From Clostridiales bacterium (GTDB lineage Bacteria; Bacillota; Clostridia; Saccharofermentanales; Saccharofermentanaceae): 64,000 nt of DNA. Where the stretch lies: positions 62,001-126,000 of the forward strand of contig JAFZHS010000013.1 of assembly GCA_017554745.1 (NCBI GenBank), given 5' to 3'. The notes under the pieces are model-generated. The model ran no database searches. It was not told where the DNA came from and saw nothing but the letters and a program-made list of their open reading frames with translations. Both the position numbers and the translations under genes were made by a program. The stretch's first letter is position 1. Each line of letters begins with the position of its first letter. Shown piece after piece: positions 49,294 through 59,610 of this stretch.

Positions 49294-51816
49294 ATGAAGA
49301 GATTTGAGAAAACAATGGCCTTGCTTCTTACAGGTTCATTGTTGTTGACTGCATGTAATAAAGGCAAGGAACCCGGTCCGGAGGACATGACCTGCGGAGG
49401 CGGCACCGAGACCATGGTTGAGACAGAGCCTGATGCCTCAGAAAGCAAACCGTCAGGAACGGTCATTACTTCTGATCTTACCGAGTTCGGCAAAGGCTAT
49501 GAGGGAATAGAAGGAACGGGCGATTTTAACTACGGTGAAGCTCTGCAGAAGTCCATACTCTTTTTTGAGCTGCAGCGAAGCGGTGATCTGCCCGAACAGA
49601 CAAGATGCAACTGGCGCGGCGATTCCGGACTTAATGACGGTTCTGATAACAATGTCGATCTCACGGGCGGCTGGTACGATGCCGGCGACCACGTAAAGTT
49701 TAATCTCCCGATGGCTTATTCTGCTGCCATGCTCGGATGGTCAGTCTATGAAGACCGTGAAGCGTATGAGCAGAGCGGCCAGCTCGAATACATCCTGGGC
49801 GATATCAAGTGGGTCAGTGACTATCTCATAAAGTGTCATCCCGAAGACGAAGTTTTCTACTATCAGGTCGGTGACGGCGGTGCGGATCACTCATGGTGGG
49901 GACCTGCCGAAGTCATGTCCATGAACAGGCCTTCCTACAAAGTTACCAGGGATAATCCGGGTTCGTGCGTTGTAGGCGAAGCTGCCGCCGCGCTGGCTGT
50001 TGCAGCCATTGTTTTCGAAGATACGGATCCTGAGTATTCGAAGCTTTGCTTAGAGCATGCCAAGAGCCTTTATGCTTTTGCGGATTCCACGAAAAGCGAT
50101 GCGGGTTATACTGCTGCGAACGGCTTCTATAATTCCTGGAGCGGCTTTTACGATGAGCTCTCCTGGGCAGGATGCTGGCTTTATATAGCTACTGATGACA
50201 GCAAGTATCTGGATAATGCGAAGGCATATTATCCGAAGGCCGGCCAGGATTATAACTGGTCGCTTTGCTGGGATGACGTGCACATCGGTGCTGCAGTTAT
50301 GCTCGCCAAACTGACAGGTGAGAAGACCTATATGGATGCTGTACAGAAGCATCTGGATTTCTGGACCTGCGGTACATCCGACGGGCAGAAGATCACATAT
50401 ACTCCCAAGGGCCTTGCATGGCTCGACCAATGGGGTTCTCTGAGATATGCGACTACCACCGCTTTTGTAGCAACGGTCTACAGCAGATGGGAAGGATGCC
50501 CTTCTGACAAAGTATCGACATATTGGGATTTTGCGGTATCCCAGGCAAATTACGCGCTGGGTTCTTCCGGAAGATCTTATGTAGTAGGCTTTGGTGAGAA
50601 CCCGCCTGAGCACCCGCATCACAGAACGAGCCAGGGATCCTACTGCGACAACATGAACGAGCCCGGTGAATCAAGACACACATTATACGGCGCTCTCGTC
50701 GGAGGTCCTGATGCTTCAGACAGCTATACTGATACAGTAAGCGACTACAATAAGAACGAGGTCGCATGCGATTACAACGCAGGTTTTACAGGTCTTCTTG
50801 CTGCGATGTATTCCGAGTATCATGGTAAGACGCTTATAGATTTCGGCGCTGTTGAAGAAGTACCGGGTGATGAGTATTCCGCAGAATGCTCGCTCAACGT
50901 CCAGGGCTCGGATTTTGCAGAGATAAAAGCGCTCATCTATAACAAGACCGCGTGGCCCGCAAGAGCTGCGACTAACCTCGAATTCAGATATTACGTAGAC
51001 CTTTCGGAGATCTACCAGGCAGGCGGTGACGCTTCGGGTGTCACGATCTCAACTAACTATATGCAGTCGGGAAGAGTAGACGGCCTGAAGGTATGGAATG
51101 AAGAAAATCACATCTACTATCTGTCTGTGCTTTTCGATGACGGCGCGTTAAGACCTGCAGGGCAGTCACAGTATAAATCAGAGATCCAAATCAGGATGAC
51201 GAGCCCTTGCGGCGTTTGGGATGACTCGAACGATTTCTCATATAAGACGGGCGCGGTCCTTCTTGAGAACAATGAACTGGTCTTCGGCGTTATGCCTGAT
51301 GAAGAAGGCACCGGATCGGGTGAGTCTGCAGGCGGTGCGGATCCTTCGCAGAGCACAAGTCAGACTACGCAGTCTTCTGCAGGCGGCGGCCAGGCATCTT
51401 CGGGCGACTTGAGCATTAAGATGACCTATAACGATAATTCGAATACCGCTAATGCGATCGCGGGAACTCTTGAGATAACAAATAACGGAAGTTCCACGGT
51501 AGATCTGTCTGATCTTAAGATAAATTACTACTTCACAAAAGACGGTGGCAGCATGGTCTTCGACTGCTATCACGCTGCGGTCAATTCGGCTTCGGGCCAA
51601 TATACTGCGCTGACTGATAAGACGGGCGGAACATTTGCTTCGTGCTTGGGCACTGACAGGGATACGTGTCTTACTATCACCGTAAGCAGCGGATCTCTTG
51701 CAAAAGGTGATACACTTACTATCAGTTTCAGCTGTCACAGATCTGACTGGCAGAATATGGACCTTGCAAACGACTGGTCGCACCAGAGCGTAAATAATAT
51801 TGAGATCACTACATAA
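49294..51816 (+). CDS. GH9 cellulase lipoprotein with CBM3c and C-terminal CBM3
   Basis: This 840-residue endoglucanase has lipobox LTAC (Cys21), so it is membrane-tethered and not freely secreted, followed by an acidic linker. The GH9 (alpha/alpha)6 catalytic domain (about 78-520) contains [18 protein letters not shown] (catalytic Asp pair), [11 protein letters not shown] and [15 protein letters not shown] (catalytic Glu). It is followed by a CBM3c (about 525-660; [29 protein letters not shown]) that usually gives processivity, a Ser/Gly/Thr linker (about 665-700) and a second CBM3 (about 703-840) for binding cellulose. No dockerin is present. This modular order is the theme-B type of clostridial processive endoglucanases. 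GGAGG precedes the ATG. Confidence 0.95.
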   Translation: MKRFEKTMALLLTGSLLLTACNKGKEPGPEDMTCGGGTETMVETEPDASESKPSGTVITSDLTEFGKGYEGIEGTGDFNYGEALQKSILFFELQRSGDLPEQTRCNWRGDSGLNDGSDNNVDLTGGWYDAGDHVKFNLPMAYSAAMLGWSVYEDREAYEQSGQLEYILGDIKWVSDYLIKCHPEDEVFYYQVGDGGADHSWWGPAEVMSMNRPSYKVTRDNPGSCVVGEAAAALAVAAIVFEDTDPEYSKLCLEHAKSLYAFADSTKSDAGYTAANGFYNSWSGFYDELSWAGCWLYIATDDSKYLDNAKAYYPKAGQDYNWSLCWDDVHIGAAVMLAKLTGEKTYMDAVQKHLDFWTCGTSDGQKITYTPKGLAWLDQWGSLRYATTTAFVATVYSRWEGCPSDKVSTYWDFAVSQANYALGSSGRSYVVGFGENPPEHPHHRTSQGSYCDNMNEPGESRHTLYGALVGGPDASDSYTDTVSDYNKNEVACDYNAGFTGLLAAMYSEYHGKTLIDFGAVEEVPGDEYSAECSLNVQGSDFAEIKALIYNKTAWPARAATNLEFRYYVDLSEIYQAGGDASGVTISTNYMQSGRVDGLKVWNEENHIYYLSVLFDDGALRPAGQSQYKSEIQIRMTSPCGVWDDSNDFSYKTGAVLLENNELVFGVMPDEEGTGSGESAGGADPSQSTSQTTQSSAGGGQASSGDLSIKMTYNDNSNTANAIAGTLEITNNGSSTVDLSDLKINYYFTKDGGSMVFDCYHAAVNSASGQYTALTDKTGGTFASCLGTDRDTCLTITVSSGSLAKGDTLTISFSCHRSDWQNMDLANDWSHQSVNNIEITT

Positions 51817-51833
51817 GGAAAAGGGAAGAATTT

Positions 51834-52676
51834 ATGGGAGAGAGGATTAAGAATAAGCCGTATTCAGCGTGCTGGATACTTTTCGCTATCCTGATCGCGG
51901 TACACGGTTTTGAGGCTATTGTTCTCCGGATGGATGAGACAGTCTTAGGTGAGAACTTTATCAACAAAGTGTTCGGTATCGTACTGGTTTTCGTGGTGCT
52001 CGGAATGCTCAAATGGGCTCCGAAAGACATAGGCTTTACTGCAAAGAACTTTTTAAGGAATACCGGTATCGGCTTTCTTTTTGCGATAGTATCTTTCGCG
52101 GTCGCGTACAGCGTGGAAGTCATCATATTAAAGAGCCAGGGTCAGAGCGTAAGCTTCGGCATCTTTACGACGGGATTCTCGCTGACCGGGGAGACAACTG
52201 TGCATACAGGCATCGGTTTTATCCTGATGTGCATTTTCTTTAACATCATAAACGTGGTCATGGAAGAAGGCACATTCAGAGGACTGTTCTTTAACATCGT
52301 AAGCTGCAAGAAACCGATGAAGACCGCGCTGTTTTTCCAGGCACTGCTATTCGGCATCTGGCATGTCGTTACGCCTCTTCATAACCTTATCGACGGCGAC
52401 ATAAACGTCGCGTCTTTTATCGCTCTGAGCATCGGCTATATTATCCTTGCGGGCATGATGGGCATCAAGTGGGGACTGATGTATAAGATGACAGGAAGCC
52501 TATATGCGGGAATGGCTGATCACTTCTTCAACAACTGCATCGCGACAAACCTTCTGCACATCACGACCGGTGAAGGCATCGATGACATGATGATCGTCCG
52601 TGTCATGATAGCGCAGCTCCTGTCGTTCGCAGCAGTCCTCGCGACATACTTTGCGTGGAAAAAGAAACAGGCATAA
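51834..52676 (+). CDS. CPBP-family intramembrane metalloprotease (second copy)
   Basis: This 280-residue membrane protein has about eight helices. CPBP motifs in order: MEEGTFRGLFFN (Glu-Glu, Arg), LLFGIWH (His) and MADHFFNN (His-x3-Asn). It is not a close relative of the copy at 31.2 kb. It follows the cellulase gene by 17 bases with its own GGGAAG site and precedes the epimerase gene by 12 bases, so the three may share a transcript. Substrate unknown. Confidence 0.85.
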   Translation: MGERIKNKPYSACWILFAILIAVHGFEAIVLRMDETVLGENFINKVFGIVLVFVVLGMLKWAPKDIGFTAKNFLRNTGIGFLFAIVSFAVAYSVEVIILKSQGQSVSFGIFTTGFSLTGETTVHTGIGFILMCIFFNIINVVMEEGTFRGLFFNIVSCKKPMKTALFFQALLFGIWHVVTPLHNLIDGDINVASFIALSIGYIILAGMMGIKWGLMYKMTGSLYAGMADHFFNNCIATNLLHITTGEGIDDMMIVRVMIAQLLSFAAVLATYFAWKKKQA

Positions 52677-52688
52677 CAGGAAATAAAG

Positions 52689-53312
52689 ATGGCGGTTTGT
52701 GTATCGACAGAAGTAATGCGCGCGAGCGACAGATGGACTATCGAAAACGTATGCCCTTCAAAAGAACTGATGGCAAGGGCAGGCAAGGCTATCTTTGACC
52801 AGGTGGATTGGAAAGGCCCGGTCGGCATCATCTGCGGTAAAGGCAATAACGCTGGTGACGGCTTTGTAGTCGCGTCGCTTCTTAAAGATCACGGTATTGA
52901 TTGCGAGATAGTTCTCCTGTTCGAAGATGCGTTCTCTGAGGACGGAAGATACTTTTACGATAAGTGTGTGGAGAAGGGCATCCCGGCTGTTTCAGACGGC
53001 GATTACGGCAGGTACAATACCATCCTCGACTGTATCTTCGGTACGGGCTTTAAGGGCGAAGTAAAAGAGCCTGCCAAGAGCGCGATAGAGAAGATCAATT
53101 CATCGGGAGCATATGTCGTCAGCGCCGATATCAACAGCGGTCTTAACGGCGACACGGGCCTTGGTGACCTCTATGTCATTTCTGATCTTACCGTGTCGAT
53201 CGGCACTTTTAAGTATGGTCATTTCCTGGGGTACGCGAAAACCGCCATGAAGAATAAAGTGAACTGTGATATCGGCATTGAGATAATCGGAGAGACTAAA
53301 GATTTAGAGTAA
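52689..53312 (+). CDS. nnrE: NAD(P)H-hydrate epimerase
   Basis: This 207-residue YjeF_N-domain enzyme epimerises hydrated NAD(P)H (NAD(P)HX) in nucleotide repair. Signature segments are MRASDRWTIENVCPSKELM, IICGKGNNAGDGFV, DCIFGTGFKGEV and SADINSGLNGDTG. The dehydratase (carbohydrate kinase-like) half found in fused YjeF proteins is absent and not encoded next to it. AGGAAA precedes the ATG. Confidence 0.92.
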   Translation: MAVCVSTEVMRASDRWTIENVCPSKELMARAGKAIFDQVDWKGPVGIICGKGNNAGDGFVVASLLKDHGIDCEIVLLFEDAFSEDGRYFYDKCVEKGIPAVSDGDYGRYNTILDCIFGTGFKGEVKEPAKSAIEKINSSGAYVVSADINSGLNGDTGLGDLYVISDLTVSIGTFKYGHFLGYAKTAMKNKVNCDIGIEIIGETKDLE

Positions 53313-53438
53313 AAACTGTCAGAGTTTGTCCTCTGTTTCATTTGTTTACGGCATGTTAATCTCATATCAACGACTTGGCAAAAGCCATTGTTGGTGACGT
53401 TTCCGGATAAGCATTTTCGCGATTGGGGAGAGAAGAAT

Positions 53439-54431
53439 ATGTGTCCAGAAATGAATGAGAATAATGAGATTTCCAGGCAAAAGAAGAAGTTGTTTTTCGC
53501 ATGCGTAATCGCAGCAGCTGCGATGATCGTATTCGGCATCGGCGGATGGTTAATATACAGCCTGTTTGCGCCTCCGAGAATACCTGAACTCAAGAGCCTT
53601 ACTCAGAACAAGGACGCGCATTACTCCAGAACTTATCTTTGCGTTTATGACGGCGAAAGAATAACGGTTTATTACAACTACTCTACCAGCCTTGAAAAAG
53701 GCTTGAAGACTGATGATATGGTTCGCGAATTCTGTTCCTTGAGAGGCAGGAAGGCATCTGACTGGACGCCCGATAAAATAACATATCCGGTATATTCGCT
53801 TCAGTTAGAACCGAGCCTTGTGGGTGAGAATGCCGAGCTTGGTGAGACTGTCGTGTGGTCAAACGGCTATCTCTTTACTTCTTCGGGCGGAGTATATAAA
53901 TGCGATCCTGATTTTACTCCGTTTATGGATATGGTGGACGAGGGCGATGTCAGGGAAGGAGAAGCCAGGGGCATCTCCCATATCAGAGCCTTCAGACCTT
54001 TGGCCATGGCTTATTCAAAATGGCATCCCGAATTGATGCAGGATTCTTTTGCCACTGACGACAAGATCGCAGAAGGCATTGAGGCGAAGGTTACCGGGAT
54101 GCGCATCGAGAACGGGTATCCGGTAGCGACCGTCAAGATCACTAACAACAGCGACAAGGCATGGCACTACTGTGATCAGAGTATCTTCACTTATATCGAT
54201 GTGACGCTGGATGGCAAACATTACTATATCTATCACGATCCTGACATAAGCGACAGTTATTACACCATTGCGGGTTATGGCGAAGTCATTGAGCCCGGAG
54301 AGACGGACACCCGTGAATTTGGTCTATGGCTATACGGCAACAAGCTTCCGAGAGGCGATTACCGCATCCTCATCTGCGGCAAGGACGGCGATGAGACTAA
54401 CTATGCCTGCGCGGAGTATAAAATTAAATAA
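53439..54431 (+). CDS. Membrane-anchored extracellular protein, unrecognised
   Basis: This 330-residue protein has a short cytoplasmic N-terminus, one membrane helix (about 20-42; FFACVIAAAAMIVFGIGGW) and an outside domain of about 285 residues. The last third (about 215-330) looks like an immunoglobulin-like or DUF4352-type beta-sandwich, with VTGMRIENGYPVATVKITN, YYTIAGYGEVIEPGE and LPRGDYRILICG. No family is assigned. The frame opens at 53388, but GGGGAG lies eight bases before ATG 53439. A small acidic/basic protein gene follows after 11 bases. Confidence 0.6.
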   Translation: MCPEMNENNEISRQKKKLFFACVIAAAAMIVFGIGGWLIYSLFAPPRIPELKSLTQNKDAHYSRTYLCVYDGERITVYYNYSTSLEKGLKTDDMVREFCSLRGRKASDWTPDKITYPVYSLQLEPSLVGENAELGETVVWSNGYLFTSSGGVYKCDPDFTPFMDMVDEGDVREGEARGISHIRAFRPLAMAYSKWHPELMQDSFATDDKIAEGIEAKVTGMRIENGYPVATVKITNNSDKAWHYCDQSIFTYIDVTLDGKHYYIYHDPDISDSYYTIAGYGEVIEPGETDTREFGLWLYGNKLPRGDYRILICGKDGDETNYACAEYKIK

Positions 54432-54442
54432 GGAGCGAAATT

Positions 54443-54586
54443 ATGAGTAACAAAGAATTCAATGATGAAAAAAAGGAACTTTATGATCTTTTGAAAGCTG
54501 GTCTAGATGATATTAGCACCGAGAATACTCAGCCGTTAAAAGACACAATGAATGAAATACGGGATAATCGAAGAAGAGATAAATAG
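54443..54586 (+). CDS. 47-residue charged protein, possibly antitoxin-like
   Basis: ATG 54443 with AGGAG upstream encodes 47 residues beginning MSNKEFNDEKKELYDLLKAG and ending NEIRDNRRRDK. It is entirely helical by composition, with an LKAGLDDISTENTQPLKD segment that resembles the C-terminal ends of RelB/ParD-type antitoxins. No toxin-like frame follows, so this remains a suggestion. Codon use is more A/T-rich than in neighbours. It lies 11 bases after the preceding membrane-anchored protein gene, probably in the same transcript. Confidence 0.55.
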   Translation: MSNKEFNDEKKELYDLLKAGLDDISTENTQPLKDTMNEIRDNRRRDK

Positions 54587-54610
54587 TTTTGTTTCAATTA
54601 TGAAGTGATA

Positions 54611-54619
54611 TGATATAAA
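54611..54619 (+). promoter_or_regulatory. Extended -10 promoter before the zinc-ribbon membrane gene
   Basis: TGATATAAA is an extended -10 element, 20 bases upstream of the start codon; TTGTTT at 54589 is a weak -35 at 19 bases. Confidence 0.45.
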
Positions 54620-54638
54620 CCAACGGGAGGGTATTTAT

Positions 54639-55562
54639 ATGTCATACAATTCAAATTACAGGAACAATGATTACAGGAACAACAACGGAGTCATATATCC
54701 TTTTGCCGTAATTACAGCCGTTCTGCTTTTAGTGGCAAATCTGTTTTATCTGCGGGGAATCATCTATTCGCTCAATTATCTGGACGATTGGAGTGAGTAC
54801 GGATTCTTAAGTTTTATAGTAAACATGCTGTCACTTGCTGAGCTTGCTCTCATACTGGCTTTGACGATCTCTGTATTTGCCAGGGCTTCTAATCATGCCA
54901 TCGGAAATATCCAGATCGCGACTGCGATAGTTACCGGTATTGAATTAACATTCAGGTTTATTTCGTTCCGCGGAGCATTGACAATATCTTTCTGGTTCTC
55001 TTACGCTTTCCTTCTCGCTTATCAGATCAGCATGGCGGTAGTTATCAAGCTGAGAAAAGAGGCAATAAAATACACCTGGTTCATACCAGGAATAATGGCT
55101 TGTCTTTCTGTCGGTTATACTCTCATTTTCAGTTTTGACTCGTTCAGATATGCGTTTTCTGATCTTCGACATATCTATAATATTTACGATTTGAGTTATT
55201 TCATGACGGCTTTTATTGAGCCGATCGTTACTATTGCTTTTGCATTCTGTGTAATGGCGTGGGCTTCACACAGGATCCAGGACAAGAAGGGCGCTTCCAA
55301 GGAAAAGGCATCCCAGCCTAACACTCCGGCTAACACTCCTGCAGTAGCTGTTGCCCCTGTAGCAGCCCAGCCTGTTACTGCACAGCTCCCGACAGCAGCT
55401 AATACCAGGATCTGCCCGAAATGCGGAGCCTCACTGCTTCCCGGAGCCCGTTTCTGCTCTTCGTGCGGTGCGGATGTCCAGGTTGGATTCTGCCAGAACT
55501 GCGGTGCTTCCGTAAATCCCGGAGATGTCTTCTGCGAGAAGTGCGGCGCAAGAGTGCAGTAA
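54639..55562 (+). CDS. Membrane protein with C-terminal double zinc ribbon
   Basis: This 307-residue protein has about six membrane helices (about 20-215), an Ala/Pro/Thr-rich cytoplasmic linker (about 225-255) and three CxxC-type zinc ribbon halves at the C-terminus (CPKCGASLLPGARFCSSCG, FCQNCGASVNPGDVFCEKCG). Such zinc-ribbon tails are common on membrane proteins of unknown function in Clostridia and probably mediate protein interactions. The N-terminus is Asn/Tyr-rich. GGGAGG precedes the start. Function unknown. Confidence 0.8.
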   Translation: MSYNSNYRNNDYRNNNGVIYPFAVITAVLLLVANLFYLRGIIYSLNYLDDWSEYGFLSFIVNMLSLAELALILALTISVFARASNHAIGNIQIATAIVTGIELTFRFISFRGALTISFWFSYAFLLAYQISMAVVIKLRKEAIKYTWFIPGIMACLSVGYTLIFSFDSFRYAFSDLRHIYNIYDLSYFMTAFIEPIVTIAFAFCVMAWASHRIQDKKGASKEKASQPNTPANTPAVAVAPVAAQPVTAQLPTAANTRICPKCGASLLPGARFCSSCGADVQVGFCQNCGASVNPGDVFCEKCGARVQ

Positions 55563-55586
55563 TAAATCACATCACGAAAACAAAAA

Positions 55587-55616
55587 AGGACCGGCTTGAT
55601 GCCGGTCCTGTATTTT
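55587..55616. terminator. Bidirectional terminator between zinc-ribbon gene and leuS
   Basis: AGGACCGGC (55587-55595) pairs with GCCGGTCCT (55601-55609). The plus strand continues with GTATTTTTGC and the minus strand with TTTTTTG. Confidence 0.92.
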
Positions 55617-55632
55617 TGCTTTTTTGAAGCTC

Positions 55633-58116
55633 TTACTTCGCTACGATGTTTGCGATCCTGCCCTTAACGTAGATGAACTTGACGATCGATCTGCCGGCTA
55701 AAGCACCTGCGAGTCTGTCATCTGCATTAACGATAGCTTCGACTGCAGCCTGGTCAGCTTCAGCAGGAATGTTGACCTTGAACTGTACTTTGCCGTTGAT
55801 CTGGACTGCAATCTCGATCTCATCCTTAACGAGAGCGGACTCATCGCATGCAGGCCACTTCTGATCGTATACGGAGTAGCCGTTGCCAAGTGTCTCGCAC
55901 CAGAGTTCTTCTGTGAAGTGAGGTGCGAAGGGTGCAAGCAGGAGAACGAGCTTTTCGGTAGCGTATCTCTTGAACTCTGCCTTTGCTGAAGCATCTTGGC
56001 TGTACTTTGTGATCGCGTTTAAGAGCTCCATCATTCTTGCGATAGGAGTGTTGAACTGGAACTTCTCGATATCTGCAGTAGAGCTCTTGATAGCGTAGTT
56101 AATGGCATAGTTGAGTTCCTTATCAGCGGATGTCATATCTGCCTTGGCGGGAACTGCGGAAGAAGCTGCGCCCTTGCAGTCCTCAACACATGTCTCGATC
56201 CTTCTGAAGAACTTAACGATAGCCTGAAGTCCGGAATCTGCCCAGGGACCGCCCTCGATATAAGCAAAGCCAAATCCCAAGTATGTTCTGAATACGTCTG
56301 AACCGTACTTGCTGATGTAATCGTCAGGCGCTACGGTGTTGCCTCTGGACTTACTCATCTTCTGTCCGTCAGGTCCCAGGATAGTGCCCTGGTGAACAAG
56401 GCTTGTGAAAGGCTCGTCAAAATCGAGCATGCCCATATCACGCATAGCCTTTGTGAAGAATCTTGCGTAGAGCAAGTGCATGCATGCGTGCTCGGCGCCG
56501 CCGACATACTTGTCGACAGGGCAGAACTTGTTGATCTTATCCTTGGAGAACATCTCCTTATCGTTCTTGTTATCGGGATATCTGAACTGATACCAGGAAG
56601 AGTCAACGAAAGTATCCATTGTATCGGGGTCACGTCTTGCATCACCGCCGCACTTGGGGCACTTGCAGTTCATGAATGATTCGCACTTAGCGAGCGGGCT
56701 CTCACCGTCGGGTGTGAACTCAACGTCGTAGGGAAGAAGAACAGGAAGCTCTTCTTCGGGTACGGGTACAACGCCGCATGAAGGGCAGTGGATCATCGGG
56801 ATAGGTGTTCCCCAGTATCTCTGACGTGAGATGAGCCAGTCACGGAGTCTGTAATTGATCTTCCATTCGCCCATGCCTATCTCGGAAAGCTTTGCAACGA
56901 TAGCCTTCTGCGCGTCGTGCATCTCCATGCCGTCGAATTCGCCGGAATTGCAGAGATAACCTTTCTTCTCGCAGTAAGGAAGCTCAGAATCAACGCCCTG
57001 TTCAGGCTGGATAACGCGGATGATATCAAGGCCGTACTTATGGGCAAAATCGAAGTCTCTTTCGTCGTGTGAAGGAACTGCCATTACGACGCCCGTACCG
57101 TATCCTGCAACAACGTAATCTGCTGCCCAGATCGGAACTCTTCTGCCGTTTAACGGGTGAATAGCGTAAGCGCCTGTGAATACGCCAGTCTTCTCACGTG
57201 TCGTGGACATACGGTCGATCTCGTTGACCTTTGCGGTAGCCTGGCGGTAAGCCTCAACAGCTTCGCGGCACTCGTCAGTAGTAAGCTTTGCGCAAAGCTC
57301 TGACTCAGGTGCGATAACGACATATGTGATACCCATGAACGTATCGACTCTGGTAGTGAATACTTCAAGCTTCATTGGAGAGCCGTCTTCGTCTGTAAGA
57401 CGCTCGCCGTTCTTCTCTACATAGAGAGCGACCTGTGCGCCTTCGGATCTGCCGATCCAGTTCTTCTGGAGCTTCTTTGTCTTCTCGGGCCAGTCGAGCT
57501 TCGGGAGATCGTCTAAGAGCTCCTGCGCATACTCAGTGATCTTGAAGAACCACTGTGTCATGTTCTTTCTGACGACTTCCGTATGGCATCTCTCGCAAGC
57601 GCCGTCTACGACCTGCTCATTTGCAAGAACGGTCTTGCATGAAGGACACCAGTTAACCGGTGCGTTCTTACGGTAAGCAAGGCCTCTCTTATAGAGCTCG
57701 ATGAAGAACCACTGGTTCCATCTGTAGTAGTCGGGCATGCATGTCTTAACCTCATAGTCCCAATCTACCGTAGTGCCCATAGCCTGGAGCTGCTTTTCCA
57801 TCGTATCGATGTTCTTGAGCGTGGAATCCTGAGGATGAATACCTGTCTTGATGGCATAGTTCTCAGCAGGGAGTCCGAAAGAGTCGAATCCCATGGGGTG
57901 GAAGAGGTTATAACCCTGCATGTGCTTGAACCTTGCCCAGGAGTCTGTCAGGGAGTAGTTGTACCAGTGACCCAAGTGTAGGTTAGCGCCGGAAGGATAA
58001 GAGAACATCTCGAGGCAGTACAGCTTCTCGCCCTCTGCATCCGGATTGAACTTGTAAAGGCCTGTTTCAGCCCATTTTGCCTGCCACTTCTTGTCTGTCT
58101 CAATTGAGTAACTCAT
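55633..58116 (-). CDS. leuS: Leucyl-tRNA synthetase
   Basis: This 827-residue class I synthetase charges tRNA-Leu. The HIGH-type motif is GANLHLGHW near residue 45 and the KMSKS motif is [10 protein letters not shown]. The CP1 editing domain (about 220-410) is present (the threonine-rich TTRVDTFMG pocket), and zinc-type cysteines occur in [10 protein letters not shown] and [16 protein letters not shown] lies nine bases before the ATG. Unlike aspS in the same window, no T-box is present in the 294-base upstream region. Confidence 0.96.
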   Translation of the reverse strand: MSYSIETDKKWQAKWAETGLYKFNPDAEGEKLYCLEMFSYPSGANLHLGHWYNYSLTDSWARFKHMQGYNLFHPMGFDSFGLPAENYAIKTGIHPQDSTLKNIDTMEKQLQAMGTTVDWDYEVKTCMPDYYRWNQWFFIELYKRGLAYRKNAPVNWCPSCKTVLANEQVVDGACERCHTEVVRKNMTQWFFKITEYAQELLDDLPKLDWPEKTKKLQKNWIGRSEGAQVALYVEKNGERLTDEDGSPMKLEVFTTRVDTFMGITYVVIAPESELCAKLTTDECREAVEAYRQATAKVNEIDRMSTTREKTGVFTGAYAIHPLNGRRVPIWAADYVVAGYGTGVVMAVPSHDERDFDFAHKYGLDIIRVIQPEQGVDSELPYCEKKGYLCNSGEFDGMEMHDAQKAIVAKLSEIGMGEWKINYRLRDWLISRQRYWGTPIPMIHCPSCGVVPVPEEELPVLLPYDVEFTPDGESPLAKCESFMNCKCPKCGGDARRDPDTMDTFVDSSWYQFRYPDNKNDKEMFSKDKINKFCPVDKYVGGAEHACMHLLYARFFTKAMRDMGMLDFDEPFTSLVHQGTILGPDGQKMSKSRGNTVAPDDYISKYGSDVFRTYLGFGFAYIEGGPWADSGLQAIVKFFRRIETCVEDCKGAASSAVPAKADMTSADKELNYAINYAIKSSTADIEKFQFNTPIARMMELLNAITKYSQDASAKAEFKRYATEKLVLLLAPFAPHFTEELWCETLGNGYSVYDQKWPACDESALVKDEIEIAVQINGKVQFKVNIPAEADQAAVEAIVNADDRLAGALAGRSIVKFIYVKGRIANIVAK

Positions 58117-58191
58117 GTTAAAAGACTCCTTATTCTTTTAATTGAACAACTAATTATACTCCGATGTCTTTGGAATTTACATAGATATATT

Positions 58192-58228
58192 TTCCCTAAT
58201 TTCGAACTGCCAGTACGAAATTAGGGAA
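58192..58228. repeat. Perfect 13-bp inverted repeat between leuS and mreB
   Basis: TTCCCTAATTTCG (58192-58204) is repeated inverted as CGAAATTAGGGAA (58216-58228) around the 11-base loop AACTGCCAGTA. The two flanking genes diverge, so this is not a normal terminator site. It may be an operator, a small RNA hairpin or a mobile-repeat relic. The remainder of the 294-base gap contains only AT-rich promoter-like sequence, including ATTATA at 58153 (a minus-strand -10 for leuS). Confidence 0.7.
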
Positions 58229-58410
58229 TTTTCAGATGTGCAGTCAGGTCTCAAAATGCCTACAAATCGCCACAAAATGAAATCATAATGTCACTTAAAA
58301 TAGGGCATCGCATAATTGATTTTTATAAGTCGTGATGTAATAATAAATTGAATTTTTGCGAACTAACGCGTCAAATAAGGCGCTTTCGAATATATTGAGG
58401 TGAGAATACT

Positions 58411-59421
58411 ATGGGTTTAGGCATGGAAATCGGTGTCGATCTCGGCACCAGCAGCGTTCTTGTTTACATCAGGGGTAAGGGTATCGTTCTTAAGGAACCT
58501 TCTGTTGTTGCTGTAAACAGCAAGACAGGTAAGGTCCTCGCTGTCGGCGAATCCGCTTCACTCATGCTCGGCCGTACTCCCGGTATCGTAGAAGCAATCA
58601 GACCTTTGCGTGAAGGCGTTATTTCTGACTTCAGAGCTACTGAAGTTATGCTCAAGGCTTTTATCGGCCGTGTCTGCACAGGTCTCCGCGCTACATATTT
58701 CAAGCCTACTATCGTAGTCTGCGTTCCTTCGGTCATCACACCGGTTGAGCAGCAGGCAGTAGAGAATGCCTGCCGTCACGCAGGCGCCAAGGACGTATTC
58801 CTCATCAGAGAGCCTATCGCTGCTGCGATCGGCGCAGGTATCGATATCACAAAGGCTTGCGGCTCAATGGTAGTAGATATCGGCGGCGGTACGACAGATA
58901 TCTCCGTTATCTCACTTTGCGAACCTGTTGTTGATGCATCCTTGAAGGTTGCAGGCGATAAGTTTGACGAAGCCATCATCAAGCACGTAAGAAAGAGACA
59001 TAACATCCTCATCGGTGAGAAGACGGCAGAGAAGCTCAAGATCGAGATCGGCTGCGCTTATCCGAGAGATGAAGAGCTCACATTAGACGTACAGGGAAGA
59101 AACATCATCACGGGTCTTCCTTCCACAGTTACGGTATCTTCCACAGAGATGCTCGAAGCATTGGAAGAGCCTATCACACAGATCTTCGAAGCAGTTCATA
59201 ACGTACTCGAGAGAACACCTCCGGAACTCATGGCTGATATCTCACAGAGAGGTATCGTAATGACGGGCGGCGGCGCAATGCTCTACGGTCTTGACCACAT
59301 GCTTTCCAACAGGATCGGTATCGATGTATACCTCGCCCAGGACCCTGTATCCTGCGTTGTTATCGGCACGGGTAAGGCGCTCGATATGATGGATAAATTT
59401 GCGGCACTTTCAGATAACTAA
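58411..59421 (+). CDS. mreB: MreB/Mbl-family cell-shape actin
   Basis: This 336-residue bacterial actin forms membrane-associated filaments that guide lateral wall synthesis. The ATPase motifs are phosphate-1 GVDLGTSSVLVY, connect-1 and phosphate-2 VVDIGGGTTDISVIS, and adenosine GIVMTGGGAMLYGLD. It starts at ATG 58411 with GAGGTG upstream. No mreC or mreD follows, so this is a dispersed Mbl/MreBH-type paralogue. A terminator ends the gene. Confidence 0.9.
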   Translation: MGLGMEIGVDLGTSSVLVYIRGKGIVLKEPSVVAVNSKTGKVLAVGESASLMLGRTPGIVEAIRPLREGVISDFRATEVMLKAFIGRVCTGLRATYFKPTIVVCVPSVITPVEQQAVENACRHAGAKDVFLIREPIAAAIGAGIDITKACGSMVVDIGGGTTDISVISLCEPVVDASLKVAGDKFDEAIIKHVRKRHNILIGEKTAEKLKIEIGCAYPRDEELTLDVQGRNIITGLPSTVTVSSTEMLEALEEPITQIFEAVHNVLERTPPELMADISQRGIVMTGGGAMLYGLDHMLSNRIGIDVYLAQDPVSCVVIGTGKALDMMDKFAALSDN

Positions 59422-59462
59422 AACCTATTCGGTTGACTGAAACTATAACAAATGATATATTA

Positions 59463-59491
59463 TGCGCGTCAGGTGAACACCCTGGCGCGCA
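59463..59491 (+). terminator. Hairpin after mreB
   Basis: TGCGCGTCAGG (59463-59473) pairs with CCTGGCGCGCA (59481-59491) with one G-T pair. The following T-tract is weak (TTCGTTAT). Confidence 0.7.
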
Positions 59492-59610
59492 TTCGTTATA
59501 TGTTGATATTTTTCCTTTTCGTGTTTGAAGATTGATATCCCTTTTTAAGCAGTATTGCGGATAAGCATAATAGGAATTTTGCGAGAAAATTTATTTTTCG
59601 AAAGGCGTTT

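Noticed and set aside
55633..58116. T-box control of leuS
   Set aside because: No TGGCACCGCGG-type core or terminator/antiterminator pair is present upstream of leuS on the minus strand.
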